Part shown: positions 18,361-30,958 of the stretch, in pieces
Layout: each line of letters opens with the position of its first letter
Numbering within the stretch: position 1 is the stretch's first letter
Assembly (NCBI GenBank): GCA_903835065.1
Contig: CAILLO010000077.1
Span: 131,807-195,806, forward strand
Reading direction: 5' to 3'
Length of the DNA stretch: 64,000 bases
From: an uncultured Eubacteriales bacterium
Lineage (GTDB): Bacteria; Bacillota; Clostridia; Saccharofermentanales; UBA5734
Translations under genes and position numbers: made by a program
Notes under the pieces: model-generated
What the model was told of the DNA's origin: nothing
Databases searched by the model: none
The model's input: only the letters and a program-made list of their open reading frames with translations

Positions 18361-19607
18361 TCCCCGCCGGAGCTTGCCGGAGTCGCCGCTCGGCGCGGCA
18401 GCCGCGTCAGGAACGAGTCCGCGTCCGCCGGAACCGGCAGCGGCAATCGGACTTCCGACAAGGGGTGCAGGGCCGTCTGCAGCAGCAGCCCCTCCGCGTC
18501 CGTCAATCCCTCGACCATGAACTCCAGCGGTCCGCCCTTCGGCCGCAGCAGCGACAGGCGTTCTCCTCGCCCGAACCGGTTGCGCACGACGACCCGCGCG
18601 AATCCGCTCGACGGGTCGGTGCCGACGACGTTGCCGACGACGTCCGCCTCCCGCAGATAGTCGGCATCGGTGGCGTGCACCTGCGCGTCGTCCATCGGCG
18701 CGCCGTAGTAGAACCCGGTCGAGAAGGGCCGGTGGCTCGTGCGTTCCAGCAGTTCCATCCAGTCGTCCGGCGTCCCCGCGCCGGGCTTCCCTTCCAGGGC
18801 GTCGAGGGCCATCCGGTAGGCCTTCGTCGTGACGGCGGCGTAGAACGCGCTCTTCGCGCGTCCCTCGATCTTGAGGCTCGTGACGCCCGCCCGGCGCATC
18901 TCCTCGAGGTGCGCGACCATGCAGAGGTCGCGCGAATTCAGGATGTAGGTCCCCTGGCCGTCCTGCTCCACGGGGAAGGACTCGCCGGGCCGCTTCTCCT
19001 CGACCAGCGCGTACTTCCAGCGGCAGGGCTGCGCGCATCGGCCCCGGTTCGCGTCGCGTCCCGCCATGGCCGCCGACAGGAGGCAGCGCCCGGAATGGGC
19101 GATGCACATCGAGCCGTGGACGAAGGTCTCGAGCTCGAGGTCGTCGGGGATGTCGGCGCGGATCTCCGCGATTTCGGCGAGCGTCAGCTCGCGGGCGAGG
19201 ACGATCCGCTTCGCGCCTTGCGCGTGCCAGAATCGGCAGGCACGGGCGTTCACGACGCTGGCCTGCGTGCTGACATGCAGCGCGACGCCGGGTGCCTCTT
19301 CGCGGGCGAGGGTGAAGACGCCCGGATCGGAGACGATGCATGCATCGACGCCGCACGCCGCGGCGTCCCGCACGAAGCTCCGGAGTTCCTGGAAGTCGGA
19401 AGGGTGCGCGAGGATGTTCAGGGCCAGGAACACCTTCACCCCGCGTGCGTGGGCGAAGGCTGCGCCTTCGGCCAGGTCCTCCGGGGTGAAGTTCGCGCTC
19501 GAGGCGCGTAATCCGTATCGGGTTCCCGCCAGGTAGACGGCGTCCGCGCCATAGGCCACGGCGGCCCTCAGCCTGTCGGGGGAGCCGGCCGGTGAGAGCA
19601 GCTCCAT
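18348..19607 (-). CDS. U32-family peptidase / tRNA-rRNA hydroxylation-like protein
   Basis: MELLSPAGSPDRLRAAVAYGADAVYLAG; ELETFVHGSMCIAHSGRCLLSAAMAGRDANRGRCAQPCRW. Confidence 0.92.
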   Translation of the reverse strand: MELLSPAGSPDRLRAAVAYGADAVYLAGTRYGLRASSANFTPEDLAEGAAFAHARGVKVFLALNILAHPSDFQELRSFVRDAAACGVDACIVSDPGVFTLAREEAPGVALHVSTQASVVNARACRFWHAQGAKRIVLARELTLAEIAEIRADIPDDLELETFVHGSMCIAHSGRCLLSAAMAGRDANRGRCAQPCRWKYALVEEKRPGESFPVEQDGQGTYILNSRDLCMVAHLEEMRRAGVTSLKIEGRAKSAFYAAVTTKAYRMALDALEGKPGAGTPDDWMELLERTSHRPFSTGFYYGAPMDDAQVHATDADYLREADVVGNVVGTDPSSGFARVVVRNRFGRGERLSLLRPKGGPLEFMVEGLTDAEGLLLQTALHPLSEVRLPLPVPADADSFLTRLPRRAATPASSGGDQTL

Positions 19608-19617
19608 GGGAAGCCTC

Positions 19618-20730
19618 CTACTGGCCGTAGTACTTGGAATTCTTGATATTGGCGAGGTGCTGCGTGAAGGTCGACGCGAAGGCCGTGTTGCCGTTGCCCA
19701 TCGCGACGAAGTACAGGTAGGTCGTCTTGTCGGGCCAGAGGGTGGCGCGGATCGCGTCGGAGCCGGGGTTGCCGATCGGCCCGGGCGGCAGGCCCTTGTT
19801 CTGGTAGGTGTTGTAGGGGCTCTGGAACTTGATGTCGGCGTCGGTCGCGATATAGCGCCGCGCGAGCCCCTGCTCCTCACGAAGGTAGTTCAGGCTGGCA
19901 CAGGACTGCAGGAAGTTCATCGTCGGGTCCTTGGACTTGAGGCGGTTCCAGAAGACGCTCGCCACGGTGCCCATGTCGGTCAGCTTCGCGGTCTCGTTCT
20001 GGACGATCGAGGCCAGCGTGATCACCTGGTCCATCGAGAGGCCGAGGACCTGCGCGCGGGCGTAGAACTCCGGCAGGTACTTGTTCTCGGCGTTGTTCAG
20101 GAACGTGCGGAGGATCGTCTCCTCGTCGGCGTTCATGTCGAATTCGTAGGTGTCGGGGAACAGGTACCCCTGCAGGGTCCAATCGCGGCCAGCGGTGACC
20201 GGAATCGCCCGGACGAAGTCGTAGTCGAGGAACAGCGAAGGGTTCTTGACCATCGCGTCGAGTTTCTTCTCGTCGAAGTACACGCCCGCGGCGGTCAGCT
20301 TCGCCTTGATCTGCTTGTACGTGATGCCCTCGGGGAAGGTCACGGTCACCGACTTCGGCTTCTGCGAGAGCATGTACATGATTTCGTCGTAGGTCATCGA
20401 GGCGGTGACGAAGTGCGTCCCCGCCTGGTACTGCCCGTCGAAGCCGTTGACCTTCGAGAGAAGCGTGAACAGGAACGGGTTCGCGATCACCTTCTGGTCG
20501 GAAAGCAGCGCCGCGATCGCCTTCGTGGTCGCAGCGCGAGGAATGACCACCATCTTGGCGCCCGCGGTATCGGGACCGATCGTCGTGCCGCTCGTGGAGA
20601 ACGCCTCGAATCGGGCGTTCTGGGCGATCACGTAGGAGTATCCGAAATAGACGCCGATGCCAGCGACGACGAGGGCCAGGACGAGGAAGACGACCACGGA
20701 CAGGAACTTGAGGGCTCTGCGGGAGAACAT
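19618..20730 (-). CDS. mltG: Endolytic transglycosylase MltG (YceG-like)
   Basis: GYLFPDTYEFD; ITLASIVQNETAKLTDMGTVASVFWNRL; GLPPGPIGNPGSDAIRATL. Confidence 0.93.
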   Translation of the reverse strand: MFSRRALKFLSVVVFLVLALVVAGIGVYFGYSYVIAQNARFEAFSTSGTTIGPDTAGAKMVVIPRAATTKAIAALLSDQKVIANPFLFTLLSKVNGFDGQYQAGTHFVTASMTYDEIMYMLSQKPKSVTVTFPEGITYKQIKAKLTAAGVYFDEKKLDAMVKNPSLFLDYDFVRAIPVTAGRDWTLQGYLFPDTYEFDMNADEETILRTFLNNAENKYLPEFYARAQVLGLSMDQVITLASIVQNETAKLTDMGTVASVFWNRLKSKDPTMNFLQSCASLNYLREEQGLARRYIATDADIKFQSPYNTYQNKGLPPGPIGNPGSDAIRATLWPDKTTYLYFVAMGNGNTAFASTFTQHLANIKNSKYYGQ

Positions 20731-20735
20731 CGGAG

Positions 20736-22586
<1,851 letters not shown>

Positions 22587-22589
22587 GTG

Positions 22590-23918
22590 CTACTTGTTCT
22601 CCCTTTCTCTTTCCCGCAGGATGAAGCGGATCGGCGTTCCTTCGAAGCCGAAGCATTTGCGGAACTGGTTCTCCAGGTACCGTTCGTACGAGAAGTGCAT
22701 GAGCTCCTTCTCGTTGAGGAAGAAGACGAATTCGGGCGGGCGGACGCCGACCTGGGTCGCGTAGTAGATCCGCAGGCGCTTGCCCTTGTCGTTGGGCGGC
22801 GGGGACATCGCCATCGCCTCGGCCAGCAGGTCGTTGAGCATGCCGGTCGACAGGCGCAGGCAGGCCTGGGCGTAGACGTGGTTGATCAGCTCGAACAACT
22901 TGGGCACGCGCTGGCCGGTCTTCGCCGAGATGAACAGGACTGGCGCGTACTGCAGGAAGACGAGGCCTTCGCGGATCGACTTCTCGTACAGCTCGAGCGT
23001 ACCCGTCTCCTTGTCGACGAGGTCCCACTTGTTGACGACGATGATGCAGGCCTTGCCGCTGTTGTGCGCGTAGCCCGCGACCTTGGTGTCCTGCTCGGTC
23101 ACGCCGTCCTGCGCATCGATCAGCACGACGCAGACGTCGGCCTTCTCGATGGCGGCGAGGGCGCGGATCATGCTGTAGCGCTCGATGTCGTCGTCGATGC
23201 GGCTCTTCTTGCGCAGACCGGCGGTGTCGACGAGCACGTACTTCCCGTGTTCGTTGACGAGCGGCGAGTCGATCGCGTCGCGGGTCGTGCCCGGGACGTC
23301 GGAGACGATCGTGCGCTCCTCGCCGAGCATGCGGTTGACGAGCGAGGACTTGCCGGCGTTGGGCTTGCCGATCACGGCGACGCGGATCTCGTCGTCGTCG
23401 TCGTCGTGTTCTCCGGCCGGCGGGAAGTGCTCGTATAGCGCGTCGAGCAGGTCGCCCGTGCCGAGCCCGTGCACCGACGACACCGGGAAGATCTCGCCGA
23501 GCCCGAGGTTGTAGAATTCGTAGGCGTCGGGGGCCATGGGGCCCGGTCGGTCGGACTTGTTGACGCAGACCACGATCGGCTTGCCGGACTTGCGCAGCAG
23601 CGTGCCGACGTCCTGGTCCGCGGCGGTCAGGCCGGCCTGGACATCGACCATGAAGAGGATCACGTCGGCGGTCTCGATCGCGATCTCGGCCTGCGAGCGC
23701 ATCTGCCGCAGCATCGCATCGTCCGTCTGCGTCTCGATGCCGCCCGTGTCGATCAGAGCGAACTTCCGTCCGCGCCATTCGGCTTCAGCGTACACGCGGT
23801 CGCGCGTCACGCCCGGCGTGTCGTCGACGATCGAGATGCGGCTTCCGGCGAGGTAGTTGAACAGCGTCGACTTGCCCACGTTGGGGCGCCCGACGACGGC
23901 GACGATCGGCTTACCCAT
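22590..23918 (-). CDS. der: Ribosome biogenesis GTPase Der (EngA)
   Basis: Two GTPase domains: [21 protein letters not shown] and [40 protein letters not shown]. Confidence 0.96.
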   Translation of the reverse strand: MGKPIVAVVGRPNVGKSTLFNYLAGSRISIVDDTPGVTRDRVYAEAEWRGRKFALIDTGGIETQTDDAMLRQMRSQAEIAIETADVILFMVDVQAGLTAADQDVGTLLRKSGKPIVVCVNKSDRPGPMAPDAYEFYNLGLGEIFPVSSVHGLGTGDLLDALYEHFPPAGEHDDDDDEIRVAVIGKPNAGKSSLVNRMLGEERTIVSDVPGTTRDAIDSPLVNEHGKYVLVDTAGLRKKSRIDDDIERYSMIRALAAIEKADVCVVLIDAQDGVTEQDTKVAGYAHNSGKACIIVVNKWDLVDKETGTLELYEKSIREGLVFLQYAPVLFISAKTGQRVPKLFELINHVYAQACLRLSTGMLNDLLAEAMAMSPPPNDKGKRLRIYYATQVGVRPPEFVFFLNEKELMHFSYERYLENQFRKCFGFEGTPIRFILRERERENK

Positions 23919-25311
23919 GTCGTATCCCCTCCCTGGCATCCCGGGTCAGCGCATCCAGCGCCTCCAGCAGCCCCGATCCGGTCGGCGGGGCCACGGCGAT
24001 CCTGCATCCCAGGGTCGCTTCGGCCTCCTGAAGCGTCACACCGTCGAGGAAGACCTCCTCGTCGGCCTTGAGCATGCAGGCGGGAATCAGCAGGTGCGGC
24101 GCCTCCCCGGCGCCTTCCTTCAGGCCCGCGTCCGCGAGCGGGGCGCGCAGGGTGGCGACGAGGTCGGCTCCCGTCACGAGGCCCGCGACGGTCACGGTCT
24201 CGCCGAAGAAGCGGTTGGCGACCGGGTGCACGCGGAACTCCACCCCGTAGGCCGGCCCGGCGCGGCGGCCCGCCTCCTCGAGGAAGGGGGCGGCGTCGGT
24301 CCCCGTCGCGATGTGCACGACGGCGCCGAGCGGCGCGACCGGCAGGCTCCTGCGGCGGCGGCGGGCGGCGAGCCCCTCGCGGAGCTCGCGGCGGAAGAGG
24401 GCGATAAGCCCCACGCCGTTCTCGAGCTGGGGGTAGTCCTCGTAGTAGCCCTCGCCCGGTATCGGCAGACCGGCGCGCAGGTACAACTCGTCGGCGGCGT
24501 GGACGGTCGCGGTGCCGCGGCTCTCCGTGAAGGCCGTCCGCCAGCGGTCGACGCGCGCGATCGTCTCGCGGGCGGAGTCGCGGTCGTACGGCAGGAGGCC
24601 CGGCAGGCCCTTCAGGTCGCGGTAGCGCGTCAGGCCGACCGGCACGGCGGCGACGCTGCCGAGGGCCGCGCCCAGCGTGTCGAGGTCGCGCATCGTCCGG
24701 TCGAAGGCCTCGCCGTCGTTCCAGCCGCGGCACAGGACGATCTGCGCGTTGACGCGGATGCCGGCGTCGACGAGGCGGCGGAGCTGCTCCATGATCCGGC
24801 CGGCGAAGCGGTTGCCCATCATGCGGACGCGCAACTCGGGGTCGGTCGTGTGCACGGACACGTTGATCGGCGACAGGCGCAGCGCGATCAGGCGCTGCAT
24901 CCCGGCTTCGTCGAGGTTGGTCAGGGTCACGTAGTTGCCGGAGAGGAAGGACATGCGGAGGTCGTCGTCGCGGAAGTACAGCGTCGGGCGCATGCCGTCG
25001 GGGAGCTGGCGGATGAAGCAGAAGACGCAGTCGTTGCGGCAGCTCCCGCAATCGTCCATCAGCGCGTCGTCGAACGCGAGTCCGAGATCCTCGTCCTCGT
25101 CCTTCTCGATCTCGACCTCGAGCTCCTCTCCGTCGGCCTGGCGCACGAGCACCGTCAGGGCCTCCACGGCCGTGCGCGTGCGGTAGTCGAAGCGGTCGAG
25201 GACGGGCTTCCCGTCGATCGACACGAGGACGTCGTCCGGCTGGATGCCGGATTCTTCGGCGATGCTGCCGGGTGCGACCTGCGCGACGGTCCTGTGGGCA
25301 TCGGACGACAA
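23911..25311 (-). CDS. DUF512/PDZ-like radical SAM-type Fe-S protein
   Basis: PDZ-like N-terminus plus CGSCRNDCVFCFIRQLPDGMRPTLYFRDDDLRMSFLSGNYVTLTNL. Confidence 0.92.
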   Translation of the reverse strand: MSSDAHRTVAQVAPGSIAEESGIQPDDVLVSIDGKPVLDRFDYRTRTAVEALTVLVRQADGEELEVEIEKDEDEDLGLAFDDALMDDCGSCRNDCVFCFIRQLPDGMRPTLYFRDDDLRMSFLSGNYVTLTNLDEAGMQRLIALRLSPINVSVHTTDPELRVRMMGNRFAGRIMEQLRRLVDAGIRVNAQIVLCRGWNDGEAFDRTMRDLDTLGAALGSVAAVPVGLTRYRDLKGLPGLLPYDRDSARETIARVDRWRTAFTESRGTATVHAADELYLRAGLPIPGEGYYEDYPQLENGVGLIALFRRELREGLAARRRRRSLPVAPLGAVVHIATGTDAAPFLEEAGRRAGPAYGVEFRVHPVANRFFGETVTVAGLVTGADLVATLRAPLADAGLKEGAGEAPHLLIPACMLKADEEVFLDGVTLQEAEATLGCRIAVAPPTGSGLLEALDALTRDAREGIRHG

Positions 25312-25417
25312 ACTTCGGTTCTCCTTTCAAACGAAAAGCAGCGCGTCTTCTTTGCCGAAAACCCGCTGCCTATCGTCTTCTCAAGCGGACGGAACCCCTG
25401 GGCCTTCCGGCTTCGGG

Positions 25418-25612
25418 CTACTTGGACTTCTTGTCCTCCGCCATCTTGACGATTTCCTTGCCGTCGTAGAAGCCGCAGCTCTTGCAGACCTTGTGCGGCA
25501 TCTTCAGGGTATGGCACTTCGGGCAATCGACCAGACCGGGGACGCTGAGCTTCCACTGCGACCTGCGGAGGCCGGTTCTCGCCTTGGACCATTTGCGTTT
25601 CGGATTCGCCAT
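25418..25612 (-). CDS. rpmF: 50S ribosomal protein L32
   Basis: MANPKRKWSKARTGLRRSQWKLSVPGLVDCPKCHTLKMPHKVCKSCGFYDGKEIV. Confidence 0.96.
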   Translation of the reverse strand: MANPKRKWSKARTGLRRSQWKLSVPGLVDCPKCHTLKMPHKVCKSCGFYDGKEIVKMAEDKKSK

Positions 25613-25655
25613 CTTACGTTCCCTCCATCATGGACCGCACCGCCCTGTCCGGACG

Positions 25656-26186
25656 CTACAGCAGTTCCCTCAGTCGTCCGAACGGCGACTTCTCCGAGTC
25701 GTCCCGTTCGTCGTGCCCGCAGTCCCGTTCGTTCCGGTCCGCGAAGCACACGGTGCAGAGTCCCCTGCAGTCCTCCCTGCACAGCACGCGGGCCGGCAGC
25801 GCCAGGAGCAGGTCGTCCCGGAGCGCCTCCGAGACATCGATCGACCATCCGTCGAAGCGATATCCCGTTCCGTCGTCCTCTTCCTTTTCCTCCCGACGGC
25901 CGACATCCGCGTGGTATCGGCTGCGATAGGTCTCGACGACCGGCACGGAGAGCGCTCCATGCACCGGACGGAGGCACCGTCCGCAGTCGCTTTCGTAGGA
26001 AGCCGCCACGGTCCCCGAGAGGACCAGCAGCCCGTCGCCCGTGTTGGCGACCTTTCCCGTGAAGGTCACCGGTTCGGAAAACCGGAATCCCGGGAAGGCC
26101 AGGGCGATCGAGTCCGGCGTGCCGGAGAGCTCGACCGGAAGGGATTCTCCGGTGCTTCGTGCGATCGGTTTGATATCGACGAGCAT
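25656..26186 (-). CDS. YceD/DUF177 family protein
   Basis: CGRCLRPVHGALSVPVVETYRSRY... ALRDDLLLALPARVLCREDCRGLC; upstream of rpmF as usual. Confidence 0.88.
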   Translation of the reverse strand: MLVDIKPIARSTGESLPVELSGTPDSIALAFPGFRFSEPVTFTGKVANTGDGLLVLSGTVAASYESDCGRCLRPVHGALSVPVVETYRSRYHADVGRREEKEEDDGTGYRFDGWSIDVSEALRDDLLLALPARVLCREDCRGLCTVCFADRNERDCGHDERDDSEKSPFGRLRELL

Positions 26187-26244
26187 GAGGCCCCTTTCAC
26201 AGACGCGAATCGTATTATATTCAGAAGCGCCCGTCGTGTCAATG

Positions 26245-27444
26245 TCAGCGGGCGGAAACCAGCCTCTCGGTCTCGATCGCGATCGCGAGCTCCTCGTTGG
26301 TCGGAATCGTGAAGACGCGCACGGTCGCGCCTTCCGCGGAGATGTCGGCCTCCTTGCCCTTGACGCGGTTCTTCTCGGGGTCGACGGCGATGCCCATGAA
26401 CGCGAGACCTTCCGTCGCGCCCTGGCGGACGTACGGGTTGTTCTCGCCGATGCCGGCCGTGAACACGACCGCGTCGACGCCGCCCATGGCGGCCGCGTAC
26501 GCGGCGATCAGCTTGCGGCACTGGTAGGTGAACATCTCGAGGGCGAGCTTCGCGCGCTCGTTGCCCTGCTCCATCGCCTCGTCGAGGTCGCGGAAGTCGG
26601 AGCTGACGCCGGAGACGCCGGCCACGCCGGACTTCTTGTTCATCAGGTCGTCGACGCCCTTCATGTCGAGGCCCTCGCGGTCCATGATCATGGTCACGAG
26701 CGCCGGGTCGATGTCGCCGCAGCGGGTACCCATGCAGATGCCGGCGAGCGGGGTCATGCCCATCGACGTGTCGACGGAGCGGCCGCCGTCGATCGCCGCG
26801 ACCGAGGAGCCGTTGCCGAGGTGGCAGGTGACGATCTTGGTCTCCCCGATCGGCTTGCCGAGCATCTGCGCCGCGCGCTGCCCGACGAAGCGGTGCGAGG
26901 TCCCGTGGAAGCCGTAGCGGCGGATGCCGTGCTTCTCGTACAGCTCGTACGGAAGGGCGTACATGTACGCGCGCCCGGGCATCGTCTGGTGGAAGGCGGT
27001 ATCGAACACCGCGACCTGGGGGACGCCGGGGATCGCCTCTTCGCAGGCTTCGATGCCGGTCATGTTCGGGGGGTTGTGCAGTGGGGCCATCCGGAAGCAG
27101 GCGCGGATCGCCTGCTTGACTTCGGCGGTGATGATCGCGGAGCTCGAGAACTTCTCGCCGCCGTGCACGACCCGGTGCCCGACCGCGTCGATTTCGCCCA
27201 TGTTGGCGATCACGCCGTGGTCTTCACTGGTCAGGACGGCGAGGACCTCCTTGATCGCGGTGCGGTGGTCGGGCATGCGCGCGAGGATCTTGACGGCCTC
27301 CTCGGCGCGGCGCTGGTGCTTGATCAGGGAGCCTTCGATGCCGATGCGCTCGGCGCCGCCCTTCGCGAGGACCTGGGCGGTGTGGACGTCCAGCAGCTGG
27401 TACTTGATCGAGGAGCTGCCGGCGTTGATGACGAGGACGATCAT
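26245..27444 (-). CDS. ackA: Acetate kinase
   Basis: [54 protein letters not shown]. Confidence 0.97.
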   Translation of the reverse strand: MIVLVINAGSSSIKYQLLDVHTAQVLAKGGAERIGIEGSLIKHQRRAEEAVKILARMPDHRTAIKEVLAVLTSEDHGVIANMGEIDAVGHRVVHGGEKFSSSAIITAEVKQAIRACFRMAPLHNPPNMTGIEACEEAIPGVPQVAVFDTAFHQTMPGRAYMYALPYELYEKHGIRRYGFHGTSHRFVGQRAAQMLGKPIGETKIVTCHLGNGSSVAAIDGGRSVDTSMGMTPLAGICMGTRCGDIDPALVTMIMDREGLDMKGVDDLMNKKSGVAGVSGVSSDFRDLDEAMEQGNERAKLALEMFTYQCRKLIAAYAAAMGGVDAVVFTAGIGENNPYVRQGATEGLAFMGIAVDPEKNRVKGKEADISAEGATVRVFTIPTNEELAIAIETERLVSAR

Positions 27445-27458
27445 GTCTTGTTCCCTTC

Positions 27459-28484
<1,026 letters not shown>

Positions 28485-28559
28485 TCAGAAACTCAATCAT
28501 TATAACGAACGGGGGGGGAATCCACAAGAAGAAACGAACCGTGCCGGGACCTGCGGGCA

Positions 28560-29165
28560 TCAGGGCCTTCGGGCCGGTCTCGGCCGGCGGACGAGATACC
28601 AGGCGAACAGGAAGGCGCCGAGGGAGATGAGGAAGTCGCCGGCGCTGACCATGTAGGGAGAGAGCAGGCGGACGGGCAGCAGGTCGCCGAGGAAGCCGAG
28701 CGGTGCGCCGTCCGGCGCGTATACGTAGTTGGGGGACGCGGCGATGCGGGCGATGGCGGCCGAGAGCCCCGCCGGGTCGTCGCGGAAGCTCCGAGCGAGC
28801 AGCGGACCGACCGGCATGCGCCCGCCGTTCGCGAGGATGGAGGCGGCGTTGAGCAGGCTGCCGACCAGGATGAGCCGCAGGCCCGGTTTCGCGAAGTTGA
28901 GCAGCAGGAAGGCGGACAACGTGGCGTACTGCAATGCGGCGAACGCGACGAGCGGCAGGGTCTCGTGGGCGACCAGCGCGGCGCTGCCGTCGGCGCCCGG
29001 CGAAAGCAGGAGGCGGCCCATGAGGCCGGTCGAGACGAACAGTTCGCAGGCGATGGACACGAACACCAGCCACAGGTGGCGGAAGCGCTTGTGGAGGATC
29101 GAGCGGAAGGAGCCCTTCGCGAACAGCCCGACGACCAGGCCGAGGACCGCGGCTTCGAGGATCAC
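28560..29165 (-). CDS. DUF5317-like membrane protein
   Basis: 201 aa polytopic; [18 protein letters not shown] motif. Confidence 0.7.
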   Translation of the reverse strand: MILEAAVLGLVVGLFAKGSFRSILHKRFRHLWLVFVSIACELFVSTGLMGRLLLSPGADGSAALVAHETLPLVAFAALQYATLSAFLLLNFAKPGLRLILVGSLLNAASILANGGRMPVGPLLARSFRDDPAGLSAAIARIAASPNYVYAPDGAPLGFLGDLLPVRLLSPYMVSAGDFLISLGAFLFAWYLVRRPRPARRP

Positions 29166-29166
29166 G

Positions 29167-30522
29167 TCACGAGGCCTCGGCCTTGTGGGCCGGCGTCAGC
29201 TCCTGCGGGGCCGGCGCGGCGGCCGGCAGCGGTTCGATCCGGTGGATGGCCCGCTCGAGGGCGTCGACGACCGTGGGCGAGAACTGGGTGCCCGACAGGC
29301 GCCGGATCTCCGAGAGGGCCCGCTCGCGCAACATGGCGGGCCGGTAGGGCCGGTCGGTCGTCATGGCGTCGTAGGAGTCGGCGGTGCAGATGATCTGCGC
29401 CTCGAGAAGCTGGCCGTCCGCGGAGGCCGTGGACGGATAGCCCGACCCGTCGTAGGCGATGTGGTGGGCGCGGATGATGCGCACCGCGTCGGCGAGGAAC
29501 TCGATGCCGCCGAGCATGTGCGCGCCGATCTCCGGGTGGCGGCGGATCTGCTCGCGCTCCTCCTTGTTCAGGGGACCCGGCTTGTTCAGGATGGCCTCGG
29601 GGATGCCGATCTTGCCGACATCGTGCAGCAGGGCGGCGTACCGCAACGTCTCCATGCGCTTCGCCGAGAGGTCGAGCACGGTGGCCATCCCTTCGCACAG
29701 TTCCTCGACGCGCTTCGAGTGGCCGACCGTATAGACGTCCTTCGCCTCGATCGAGGACGAGAGCGCCTTGATCGTGTCGAGGTAGCCCTTCTTGAGGGAG
29801 CTGTAGAGGACGAACGTGTATCGGGCGAGCATCAGCGGGCCGAAGAAGAGCACGACGGCGACCCAGCCGAACTGCTGGTACATCAGCGTGATGATGATCC
29901 CGAGCACGCCGATCACGAAGAGGCTGGGGATCGACCAGAGGAACTGGCCGAACCACTGCCGGATCGTGTTGCGTCCCGTGAAGAAGGTCAAGTAGAGCGC
30001 GACGGTCCCCGTGTTGACCAGGATGTACGCGAGGATGGCCACGACCAGCGGCGCGAGGTTGGCGCCGATGAACGCGAAGAGCGCCGCGAAGCCGGCGAAC
30101 GCGCGGCCGGCGAGGAAGCCGCCGCCGAGGGCCGCATAGGCGTAGCCGCCGGCGATCATCGACAGGATGTAGCTCGCGGAATTGAAGAGCGTCTTGTGGA
30201 CCGGGGTATTGAAGATGTGCTCCCGCTTGCCGTGCCCGAAGTCCGAGACGGCGCCGAGGACGGAGACCAGCGCGACCCAGGCGGCCGGCACGGGGCCGAA
30301 CATCAGGAGGGCGCAGAGATTCACGGCGAAGGCGACGGTGATCGCGCGGTCCTTGGAGATCACGACGGCCTGGGATTCGGCGATGGCGCCCATGGCGGCG
30401 AGGAAGAGCAGGGCCTTCCAGTTGGCGAGGACGGCGTCCCGGGCGAACCACGTGAGGACGCCGAGGGCGACGAGCCCCACGGCGACCGTGATTCCGAGGT
30501 AGAGGACCCAGATCCGTCTCAT
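29167..30522 (-). CDS. Membrane HD-GYP domain protein
   Basis: ~8 predicted TM helices, then ALSSSIEAKDVYTVGHSKRVEEL, ALLHDVGKIGIPEAILNKPGPLNKEER, HHIAYDGSGYP. Confidence 0.93.
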   Translation of the reverse strand: MRRIWVLYLGITVAVGLVALGVLTWFARDAVLANWKALLFLAAMGAIAESQAVVISKDRAITVAFAVNLCALLMFGPVPAAWVALVSVLGAVSDFGHGKREHIFNTPVHKTLFNSASYILSMIAGGYAYAALGGGFLAGRAFAGFAALFAFIGANLAPLVVAILAYILVNTGTVALYLTFFTGRNTIRQWFGQFLWSIPSLFVIGVLGIIITLMYQQFGWVAVVLFFGPLMLARYTFVLYSSLKKGYLDTIKALSSSIEAKDVYTVGHSKRVEELCEGMATVLDLSAKRMETLRYAALLHDVGKIGIPEAILNKPGPLNKEEREQIRRHPEIGAHMLGGIEFLADAVRIIRAHHIAYDGSGYPSTASADGQLLEAQIICTADSYDAMTTDRPYRPAMLRERALSEIRRLSGTQFSPTVVDALERAIHRIEPLPAAAPAPQELTPAHKAEAS

Positions 30523-30626
30523 GCTTCCGACGCTTTCTCCGACGCGACGTCCGCGCCGGAAGGGCCAGGGGGTTCAGGAGTACGACAGGCCGGCAGGAAA
30601 TCCTGGTTCGTTGCATTCTGACCCGA

Positions 30627-30704
30627 TCAGATGATCTTCCAGTTCGCGCCGCTGGCGAGAACGAGGGCGAGAAGAGCCACGAGAACGCCGATGATCTTCT
30701 TCAT
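30627..30704 (-). CDS. Putative 25-aa hydrophobic/signal-like micropeptide MKKIIGVLVALLALVLASGANWKII
   Basis: ATG 30704 to TGA 30627; strong SD AAGGAGG upstream; KK + hydrophobic stretch + small-residue region. Absent from the ORF track (too short). Confidence 0.6.
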   Translation of the reverse strand: MKKIIGVLVALLALVLASGANWKII

Positions 30705-30711
30705 TTGTGCT

Positions 30712-30762
30712 GACAACCTCCTTGTCGAGGACTCTACCCCTCCGCTAAGCAGGTAGGTTGTC
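30712..30762 (-). promoter_or_regulatory. Hairpin in the micropeptide leader overlapping the Shine-Dalgarno
   Basis: GACAACCT (minus, 30762-30755) pairs with AGGTTGTC (30719-30712), which follows directly from the AAGGAGG SD; inner CTACC/GGTAG pairing also possible. Confidence 0.5.
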
Positions 30763-30884
30763 ACGCTCCGCTACGCCGGCCTGTCGTCCAGTCGGTGCGC
30801 GTACGCCTTTCCGCGGTGGCGCGCCGCTTCTCCTGCGCTGAATGTATCACGCGCGGAAGCGCCGCAGAAGCGGTTGCGCGGAAA

Positions 30885-30930
30885 TGTAATCCGCTTCGTC
30901 GAGTTGTAATCCTGGGACGGGAACTGTAAA
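30885..30930. repeat. Three TGTAA direct repeats at exact 20-bp spacing
   Basis: TGTAATCC at 30885 and 30905, TGTAAAG at 30925; minus strand TTACA(T/A/G)(T/C)TC-like boxes upstream of the micropeptide. Confidence 0.55.
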
Positions 30931-30954
30931 GATAAAGGGCCCCGAGGGAGCCCT
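30928..30954 (-). terminator. Terminator downstream of the 30959-31654 gene
   Basis: Minus strand AGGGCTCC-ctc-GGGGCCCT followed by TTATCTTTA. Confidence 0.5.
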
Positions 30955-30958
30955 CCGG

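Noticed and set aside
23393-23410. (GTC)n microsatellite in der
   Set aside because: Encodes a short Asp-rich linker between the two GTPase domains; ordinary for a variable linker.
30712-30850. c-di-GMP-I or c-di-GMP-II riboswitch upstream of the HD-GYP locus
   Set aside because: I could not align the leader to the GEMM-I or GEMM-II conserved core by eye; kept only as an unclassified structured leader.
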